A stretch of DNA of 12,385 nt from Prevotellaceae bacterium (GTDB lineage: Bacteria; Bacteroidota; Bacteroidia; Bacteroidales; UBA932): NCBI GenBank assembly GCA_031273485.1, contig JAISRS010000396.1, positions 1 through 12,385 of the forward strand, given 5' to 3'. Position numbers and translations under genes: made by a program. The notes under the pieces are model-generated. The model ran no database searches. It saw only the letters and a list, made by a program, of their open reading frames with translations, and was not told the DNA's origin. This document shows, piece by piece, positions 6,855-12,385 of the stretch. The first letter of the stretch is position 1, and every line of letters starts with the position of its first letter.

Positions 6855-9800
6855 AAATAATTCATTGTAAAAGTTTTAAATTCACGAGAATATCCATTCT
6901 GCTGGCTTTATTAGGAATATTAAGCATACAGCCGGTATTCTCACAGAGTGGAACCGTCACCGGACTTGTCCGCGACGATTCGGGAGCGCCTTTACAAGGC
7001 GTAAGTGTTACGGTTAAAGGCACTAATAACGGTGTCGTTAGCGATATAAACGGAAAATATGTGATAAATAATGTATCAGGAGATGCAGTATTGTCAATTT
7101 CGTTTTTAGGATTTGTTACAGAAGAAATCACTGTAGGAAGTCAAACGGTTATTAATGTGACTTTGCAGGAATCGACACAGGAACTGGACGAAATAGTGGT
7201 TATCGGATACGGAGCGGTGAGAAAACGCGACCTGACAGGCTCGGTTACTTCCATCCGTTCCGAAGAAATAGCAAAAGTCAATCTGCCGTCATTGAACCAC
7301 ATCCTGAAAACTCAGATGCCGATTGACGTAAGACCCGGAGGTTTGGAACCCGGTTCAAATCCGGCAATCGAAATCCGTGGAAACAATGTCCTTAACTCCA
7401 ATATCAGTAATAACAACCCGTTATGGGTAGTTGACGGAGTGCCGATGCAGAGTTCGAGTATGGTTATCAATCCTTACGACATCGTTTCGGTGGACATTTT
7501 GCAGGATGCTTCGGCTGCTGCAATTTACGGTTCAAGAGGCGCTAACGGCGTCATCATTGTGACAACAAAGCAGGCGCAGGTAGGAGCGGAAAAAACAAGC
7601 GTTACGTACAACGGCTGGGCAGGTTTCGACAAAGTAACCCGTCGCCCGAAACTGATGAACGGCGAACAGTTTACCGCTTACAAACGGGCTGCATGGTTCA
7701 ACAGTGGAAACCTCAGCTCTATCGGCGATGCAACCCTGGAAAAGACTATGCAGGGCGATTATGACGGACAGATTTTCGACGCTATGCAGCAGGAGGCTAT
7801 AGAACGGGGCGTTTCTACCGACTGGTATGGGCTTGTGTATGGAGGAACGGCATTCAATATGAATCATAACCTCACCGTCAGCACTTCTGGGAAAGTAACG
7901 GGAACCGTCATATCTCTGGGATACCTGACTCAGGAATCTCTTGTGCCGTATGCGGGATACGACCGTTATAACCTTAATTTCAGCAACAAGTTGAAACCTT
8001 CGAAACGTGTGGAATTTACTACAAAAATACTTGGAACATATTCCAAAAACGACCACGCTACAGGCGCTGTCGATCTTTTGTATCAACTAACTCCACTGGC
8101 AAGTCCTTACGACAAGGACGGCAATCCGCAACTGTATGTAGGCACCGACGCATTCGAAACAAACCCTGTTATGGAAGCCGAAAACAGTCTGAACGAAGTT
8201 TTCGAATATAACATCATCGGTTCTACCGCAATGAAATGGAACATCTGGGATAATCTGAACTACGAAGTTGCTCTGAGAGCCGATTATGCCAATTCCGATA
8301 ACGGAAGGTTCGACGACGTTATGACGCTCGACAGGCAGGGTACCAAGCCGCCGGCTGCACGTTACCAGAAAAATACGATACTGGCGACTACTTTCGATAA
8401 TATCCTGTCGTACAATAAGGCATTTGCCAAAATCCACCGTATTGACGCCATGGTCGCTTTCAATACCGAAAATTACCAGAACAAAGAATTAATGCTCAGA
8501 ACGGAAGATATGAGTTTCGACGGTTTGTATTACAATATGGGAACAGCAAGCACCGTTCTGGAAAAAGGCAGCAAATTGACCGAATGGACAATAATGTCGT
8601 TTATGGGAAGGGTGAATTACTCGCTGTTAGACCGTTATCTTCTGACTGCAACCTTCCGTCGCGACGGTTCATCTCGTCTGCCGACCGGCAATAAATGGAC
8701 GCAATATCCGGCATTCGCCGTTTCGTGGTTACTCGGCGAGGAGCCTTTTATGGCAGCGCTGAAAGATAAGTTCTTGGACAATCTGAAACTGCGTCTTTCG
8801 TATGGTAATGTCGGGAAAATGAGTATTGCTCCCTATTCAACTTTGGGCGCCCTTGGCGGTCCAAACTGGTATGCATTTGATAATACCCCTGTTAAAGGCT
8901 ATATACCCAACACTATTCCCAACACGAATTTAGTTTGGGAGAAAACAACCGAATACAATCTGGGTATAGATTTCAGCATTTATAAGGGAAGACTGAGCGG
9001 TACGATTGACCTGTACGACAAATATACCGACGGTTTGATAATGCCGCGTAATTTGCCTTACACATCGGGTTTTGCCAGTTACCAGATGAATATCGGCAAG
9101 ATCAACAACAGTGGAGTTCAGGTGACTTTGAGAGGAGATATTATCCGTAACGATGACTTTGTCTGGAATATGGGTATTACTTTCTACAAGAACAGGAACA
9201 AGATTGTAGATTTGTACGGAGACAAACAGGACGACGTCGGTTCGTCATGGTTTATCGGTCAGCCGATACGCGTGTATTACGGTTATGACATGGTTGGCGT
9301 CTGGCAGGAAGAAGAAGCCGATGCAGCAGCTGTTTACGGCGCCCAACCGGGCTGGCCCAAACTTTTGGACGTTACAAACGAAGAACCTGACAAGCCGGCA
9401 ATACGGGCTACCGAAGACCGCGTAATTATTCCGACCGACCCGAAATGGATAGGCAGTTTGAATACTTCTTTAGCCTATAAGGGAATTGATTTGTATGTAA
9501 ATATCTATACCCGTCAAGGCTCACGCGGCGGAAGCAGCGAATACCAGACGGGCGAACCGGGGCGTCGCAATGTGATTCAGGAAGAATTTTGGACGCCCGA
9601 AAACCGCTCAAACGAACATCCTTTTGCGTATGCTAACGGAGCGTTTAAAACGGGAGGTCCCAACAACAGCGAAAACGGTCTTGGCGATTATGCGCTTTTT
9701 GATTTGTCGTACATACGTCTGGCAAATGTTTCGCTCGGATACACCTTGCCTGTTAAATTTACTCAAAAATTTAGCGTGAGTAACGCCAGATTTTTCATGA

Positions 9801-9916
9801 ACATAAGCAATCCCTATGTGTATGCGCCGAAATACAAAGGCAACGACCCCGAAAATACGGGTAGAGGTTATCCAATGGTGACGGCTTATCAATTTGGTTT
9901 AAATCTTAGTTTTTAA
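6851..9916 (+). CDS. SusC/RagA-type TonB-dependent outer-membrane transporter
   Basis: This 1021-residue outer-membrane protein would import an oligosaccharide or other nutrient, powered by TonB, with its SusD partner acting as a lid. A signal peptide covers about residues 1-32 (hydrophobic ISILLALLGILSI, cleavage near PVFSQ). A carboxypeptidase-D-like regulatory domain follows at about 34-105 (GTVTGLVRDDSG, then GTNNGVVSDINGKY). The SusC TonB-box region LDEIVVIGYG is at 112-121. The plug includes PLWVVDGVP (190-198) and ILQDASAAAIYGSRGANG (216-233). The rest is beta-barrel and ends in aromatic F (FGLNLSF). Length is typical for SusC. There is no STN domain between signal peptide and regulatory domain, so direct signalling to an anti-sigma factor is not expected. 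I chose ATG 6851 because the only nearby upstream ATG stops after five codons. The substrate cannot be read from the sequence. Confidence 0.95.
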   Translation: MKIIHCKSFKFTRISILLALLGILSIQPVFSQSGTVTGLVRDDSGAPLQGVSVTVKGTNNGVVSDINGKYVINNVSGDAVLSISFLGFVTEEITVGSQTVINVTLQESTQELDEIVVIGYGAVRKRDLTGSVTSIRSEEIAKVNLPSLNHILKTQMPIDVRPGGLEPGSNPAIEIRGNNVLNSNISNNNPLWVVDGVPMQSSSMVINPYDIVSVDILQDASAAAIYGSRGANGVIIVTTKQAQVGAEKTSVTYNGWAGFDKVTRRPKLMNGEQFTAYKRAAWFNSGNLSSIGDATLEKTMQGDYDGQIFDAMQQEAIERGVSTDWYGLVYGGTAFNMNHNLTVSTSGKVTGTVISLGYLTQESLVPYAGYDRYNLNFSNKLKPSKRVEFTTKILGTYSKNDHATGAVDLLYQLTPLASPYDKDGNPQLYVGTDAFETNPVMEAENSLNEVFEYNIIGSTAMKWNIWDNLNYEVALRADYANSDNGRFDDVMTLDRQGTKPPAARYQKNTILATTFDNILSYNKAFAKIHRIDAMVAFNTENYQNKELMLRTEDMSFDGLYYNMGTASTVLEKGSKLTEWTIMSFMGRVNYSLLDRYLLTATFRRDGSSRLPTGNKWTQYPAFAVSWLLGEEPFMAALKDKFLDNLKLRLSYGNVGKMSIAPYSTLGALGGPNWYAFDNTPVKGYIPNTIPNTNLVWEKTTEYNLGIDFSIYKGRLSGTIDLYDKYTDGLIMPRNLPYTSGFASYQMNIGKINNSGVQVTLRGDIIRNDDFVWNMGITFYKNRNKIVDLYGDKQDDVGSSWFIGQPIRVYYGYDMVGVWQEEEADAAAVYGAQPGWPKLLDVTNEEPDKPAIRATEDRVIIPTDPKWIGSLNTSLAYKGIDLYVNIYTRQGSRGGSSEYQTGEPGRRNVIQEEFWTPENRSNEHPFAYANGAFKTGGPNNSENGLGDYALFDLSYIRLANVSLGYTLPVKFTQKFSVSNARFFMNISNPYVYAPKYKGNDPENTGRGYPMVTAYQFGLNLSF

Positions 9917-9931
9917 TTCTTAAATATCAAT

Positions 9932-11623
9932 ATGATGAAAAAGATATATAATAGAATCTTAGTTTTAACGGTTTCGTTATTTTTAGTGTCAGGTTGCGAC
10001 CTTGAAGAACATCCCATGTCGGTTTTATCTCCTGGGGGATATTATCAAACCAAAAATGGTATTGAATCTTTAATTACCGGAATATACCAGGCTTCGCGCA
10101 GTTTTGAGAATCCTGTTAATCCGTTACACAAAATCAATGTGTTTGGAACGGATACCGAACAGGCGGGCGAAGGCTTTGACGGTCTGGCTCTCAACTGGTA
10201 TGCCGCAACTCCTACGGACGGGGACATAACCAACGTATGGAATAATGCCTATACTATTATTAATTACTGTAATTATGCGACTAAATACATCCCGATAGCA
10301 GAAGGTATGACGGACGATGAAAAGAAGGTACGCGAGGCGGAAGCCCGTTTTTTCCGTGCGAACGCGTATTTCCATCTTACCATGAACTTCGGAGATGTAC
10401 ATTTTTCGCTCGAAGCCAGCGAAGGCGCGGCTACCGAAGCTAATCGTACTCCTGTCAATACGATATGGGACGAGGGTATATACCCTGATTTGCGCTTTGC
10501 GGCGAACAATCTTCCGCCTAATCCAAGTCAGTTCGGACGTTTGAGCGGATGGGCTGGAAAATTCATGCTGGGTTTCGCCCTTTTGTCGGATTCGAGAGGT
10601 ACGGCTACTCAATGGAACGAGGCAGCCGGACTGTTCAAGGATATTATCGAAAATGGAGGTTTCCAGCTGATGTCGCCTTTCGAGGTATTTGATGAAGATA
10701 ACGACGGCAAAAACTCGGAAGTTATCTTCTGTTATCACGATTTGCCGCAGAGCCTTACAGCCGGCATGGGCGGTACTCAGAATCAGGCGCACATGTTTTA
10801 TCTCGGCACTTATCATACTGTAGCCGGTATGGAACGTTCTCTTGAATACGGAAAAGCCTGGGCGCGATTCAGGATAACAAACCATCTGCTCAACAGTATA
10901 GATGAAACAAAAGACTGCCGTTTCGAGGCTTATTTCCGCGACACCTGGCTGTGTAACACCGCAGGACTTGATTATAGATACAAACTGAACGGAGTGGAAG
11001 ATACCGTTCGTCGAAATCGGGGCGATACGATTTTCATTACTCCCAAACGTGCATGGACAAAGGCACAGATAGACGCGCGTCCCGAAATCAAGGTTTACAA
11101 TCCTGATGACGTTCCGGCGATAGAAAAGTCGCACCCTGATGACAATATTTATTACCAGTGTTATCGCAGTATCTATCCGTCGTTAATCAAGTATGAGGAT
11201 ACTAAACGTCCCGGAGCTAACGACAGCCCCGGCGGACGCGACCATGTCTTGTTCCGTCTGGCGAATGCCTATCTGCTGGCAAGCGAAGCGTATCTCAGAG
11301 CAGGCAACAAAAGCGAAGCTCTGAAGTATTTCAACCCCATACGTCGCAACGCCGCATATCCGGGCAAAGAGGCGGAGATGGAAATCACCGAAGCCGAGCT
11401 TGATATCGACATGATTCTTGACGAACGCGGTCGCGAACTGTGCGGCGAATGGTACCGCTGGACAGACCTGAAACGTCTCGGCAAACTTCCCGAACGTGCT
11501 ATGTTGAATCCGCTGGTAATATCGAAAGGCACACAGTGGGATAATAAATTCCTGCTCCGTCCGATTCCGCAAACTCACATCGACCGTTGTACGAACGAAT
11601 ACCCGCAGAATCCGGGCTATTGA
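9932..11623 (+). CDS. SusD/RagB-family surface lipoprotein
   Basis: This 563-residue protein is the nutrient-binding partner of the upstream transporter and starts only 15 nt after it, so the two are almost certainly co-transcribed. A lipoprotein signal ends at LVSGC with C22 as the lipidated residue. The acidic DLEEH directly after it resembles the Bacteroidota surface-export signal, placing the protein on the outer face. Family segments appear in order: ARFFRANAYFHLTMNFGDV (about 138-157, helix of the TPR-like core), ASEAYLRAGNKSEAL (about 450-464), LDERGRELCGEWYRWTDLKR (about 496-516), and a C-terminus of NEYPQNPGY, typical of SusD proteins. Length is close to that of SusD (551). The ligand is unknown; no glycoside hydrolase is visible in the window to suggest one. 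Confidence 0.95.
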   Translation: MMKKIYNRILVLTVSLFLVSGCDLEEHPMSVLSPGGYYQTKNGIESLITGIYQASRSFENPVNPLHKINVFGTDTEQAGEGFDGLALNWYAATPTDGDITNVWNNAYTIINYCNYATKYIPIAEGMTDDEKKVREAEARFFRANAYFHLTMNFGDVHFSLEASEGAATEANRTPVNTIWDEGIYPDLRFAANNLPPNPSQFGRLSGWAGKFMLGFALLSDSRGTATQWNEAAGLFKDIIENGGFQLMSPFEVFDEDNDGKNSEVIFCYHDLPQSLTAGMGGTQNQAHMFYLGTYHTVAGMERSLEYGKAWARFRITNHLLNSIDETKDCRFEAYFRDTWLCNTAGLDYRYKLNGVEDTVRRNRGDTIFITPKRAWTKAQIDARPEIKVYNPDDVPAIEKSHPDDNIYYQCYRSIYPSLIKYEDTKRPGANDSPGGRDHVLFRLANAYLLASEAYLRAGNKSEALKYFNPIRRNAAYPGKEAEMEITEAELDIDMILDERGRELCGEWYRWTDLKRLGKLPERAMLNPLVISKGTQWDNKFLLRPIPQTHIDRCTNEYPQNPGY

Positions 11624-11669
11624 TTTTGAAAGGTAGAAGTTAGAAACGGATAACTTCAATTAATAATGG

Positions 11670-11712
11670 CACCCCGAAGGGTTTATATAAACTCCGAGGG
11701 GTGTTTTTATTT
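11670..11712 (+). terminator. Intrinsic terminator after susD
   Basis: CACCCC (11670-11675) pairs with GGGGTG (11698-11703), and a self-complementary GTTTATATAAAC (11681-11692) sits at the tip, forming a long GC-closed hairpin. GTTTTTATTTTG follows. It lies about 46 nt past the susD stop codon and should end the susCD transcript. Confidence 0.85.
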
Positions 11713-11792
11713 TGTCTTTTAGTTATGAACGTTTTTTAATTTTTAATTATGAATTAAATCGACTTAGGCTTGTACGTATTTTGATATTGTTA

Positions 11793-12079
11793 ACGGTTTT
11801 CACGCGCAGGAAAAACGTGTTTGGAGTTCATTCACGGTTTTCACGCGCAGGAAAAACGTGTTTGGAGTTCATTCAGGGTTTTCACGCGCAGGAAAAACGT
11901 GTTTGGAGTTCATTCACGGTTTTCACGCGCAGGAAAAACGTGTTTGGAGTTCATTCACGGTTTTCACGCGCAGGAAAAGTGTGTTTGGAGTTCATTCATG
12001 GTTTTCACGCGCAGGAAAAGTGTGTTTGGAGTTCATTCATGGTTTTCACGCGCAGGAAAAGTGTGTTTGGAATTAAAAC
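11793..12079 (+). repeat. Seven-copy 41-bp tandem repeat
   Basis: Seven head-to-tail copies start at 11793, 11834, 11875, 11916, 11957, 11998 and 12039. Copies 1, 2 and 4 are identical. Copy 3 begins AGGG instead of ACGG. Copies 5-7 carry AAAAGTGTG in place of AAAAACGTG, and copies 6-7 also begin ATGG. Copy 7 degenerates after GTTTGGA. Each unit contains TTTTC-N8-GAAAA (TTTTCACGCGCAGGAAAA) and a CACG...CGTG pair (a CACGC/GTGTG pair with one G-T wobble in the variants). There are no variable spacers, so it is not a CRISPR array. The order of variants suggests growth by slippage or unequal exchange. Confidence 0.95.
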
Positions 12080-12143
12080 AATTCCCGATGTGTGGAAAAT
12101 ATGTTCAGGAGCCGCCTCTGAGAAATTAAAAGTTTAAAGTAAA

Positions 12144-12185
12144 GAAATCATGAAAATCCTTTAATCAGGTAAATCATGGTTCGGA
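12144..12185 (+). repeat. 42-bp direct repeat, copy 1
   Basis: GAAATCATGAAAATCCTTTA, then ATCAGGTAAATCATGGTTCG and GA. It differs at two positions from the copy at 12224-12265, 80 bp downstream. AAATCATGAAAATC...AAATCATGGTTC strings are a familiar intergenic motif in Bacteroidales genomes. It contains repeated ATCATG words. Confidence 0.75.
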
Positions 12186-12223
12186 GAATAAAAAAATTAG
12201 AAATTAAAATAAATAGTTTGAAC

Positions 12224-12265
12224 GAAATCATGAAAATCATTTAATCGGGTAAATCATGGTTCGGA
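12224..12265 (+). repeat. 42-bp direct repeat, copy 2
   Basis: This is the second copy, with A for C (AAAATCATTT) and G for A (ATCGGG) relative to 12144-12185. The two copies are separated by 38 nt of A/T-rich sequence. The copy ends 32 nt before the next start codon, so it is part of that gene's upstream region. Confidence 0.75.
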
Positions 12266-12297
12266 TAAAGAGTATTAATAAATAAAGCAAATATATT

Positions 12298-12385
12298 ATG
12301 AACAAACACTATTTGACGAAATTTAAATTATCGCATAATGTTTTCTGCGGAATCGCCCTTATTTGGGGATTTATACTTTTCCGCT
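12298..12385 (+). CDS. Start of an exported or membrane protein (cut by window end)
   Basis: ATG at 12298 follows an A/T-rich stretch typical of starts in this window and stays open for 29 codons to the window edge. The peptide starts MNKHYLTKFKLSHN and continues VFCGIALIWGFILFR, a basic head followed by a hydrophobic segment, which fits a signal peptide or membrane anchor. Its position after susCD makes a further secreted or outer-membrane protein plausible. The family cannot be told from this fragment. Confidence 0.45.
   Translation, partial: MNKHYLTKFKLSHNVFCGIALIWGFILFR

Larger units (their letters stand above)
11624..12297. other. Gene-free region after susD with terminator and two repeat families
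   Basis: The stretch contains a strong terminator (11670-11712), A/T-rich sequence, seven 41-bp tandem repeats (11793-12079) and two 42-bp direct repeats (12144-12185, 12224-12265). Frames across the tandem array are open in all three + phases only because the unit contains no stop trinucleotide; I do not call them genes. No promoter with an exact TAnnTTTG match was found before the last ORF. Confidence 0.65.

Noticed and set aside
7532..8086. 184-codon minus-strand open frame inside the SusC gene
   Set aside because: Antisense shadow of the TonB-dependent transporter; composition is odd and there is no motif.
10124..11134. 336-codon open frame on the minus strand inside the SusD gene
   Set aside because: It lies entirely antisense to a well-supported SusD lipoprotein, shows no recognisable domain or signal, and reflects the codon pattern of the + strand gene.
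11793..12079. CRISPR array
   Set aside because: The whole 41-bp period is repeated; there are no unique spacers and no cas genes.
11712..12137. Three overlapping + strand open frames across the 41-bp repeats (up to 141 codons)
   Set aside because: The unit contains no stop trinucleotide and 41 is not a multiple of three, so all three frames stay open automatically and give cyclic versions of the same peptide. There is no start context or domain.

Overview
The window looks like a chromosomal segment of a Bacteroidales bacterium (phylum Bacteroidota). The basis is a SusC/SusD outer-membrane pair, a lipoprotein with an acidic motif after its cysteine, promoter sequences of the Bacteroides TAnnTTTG type, A-rich rather than Shine-Dalgarno-type start contexts, and short intergenic repeats of the kind common in this order. 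Genus cannot be fixed from the sequence. All recognised genes are on the + strand.

Layout. Positions 1-412 hold small palindromes and a good promoter. 413-2203 encodes an OadA/PycB-type carboxyltransferase whose C-terminal biotinyl-like domain lacks the usual lysine; a hairpin terminator follows. 2204-2583 is a repeat-rich spacer. 2584-5607 is a probable three-gene operon: rfbB (dTDP-glucose 4,6-dehydratase), a plant-glucuronokinase-like GHMP kinase, and galU. Together they would supply activated sugars (dTDP-4-keto-6-deoxyglucose, UDP-glucose, possibly UDP-glucuronate) for surface polysaccharide.

5608-6850 is a 1.2-kb gene-poor spacer. It contains a three-copy dispersed repeat (one copy lies upstream at 214), a 30-bp perfect palindrome, a promoter candidate, and a 55-codon ORF that runs into an 83-nt uninterrupted GA tract. 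A structured leader follows, ending in a five-codon ORF that overlaps the susC start. 6851-11623 is the SusC/SusD pair (TonB-dependent transporter plus surface lipoprotein), closed by a strong terminator. 11713-12297 holds seven 41-bp tandem repeats and two copies of a 42-bp direct repeat. The window ends inside a new ORF that begins with a hydrophobic N-terminus.

The most unusual part is 6240-6860. A polymorphic-type dinucleotide tract sits inside a promoter-served small ORF just upstream of a nutrient-uptake locus. Changing the tract by one unit would either end the ORF at once or add 73 codons. This is a plausible, untested phase-variable leader.
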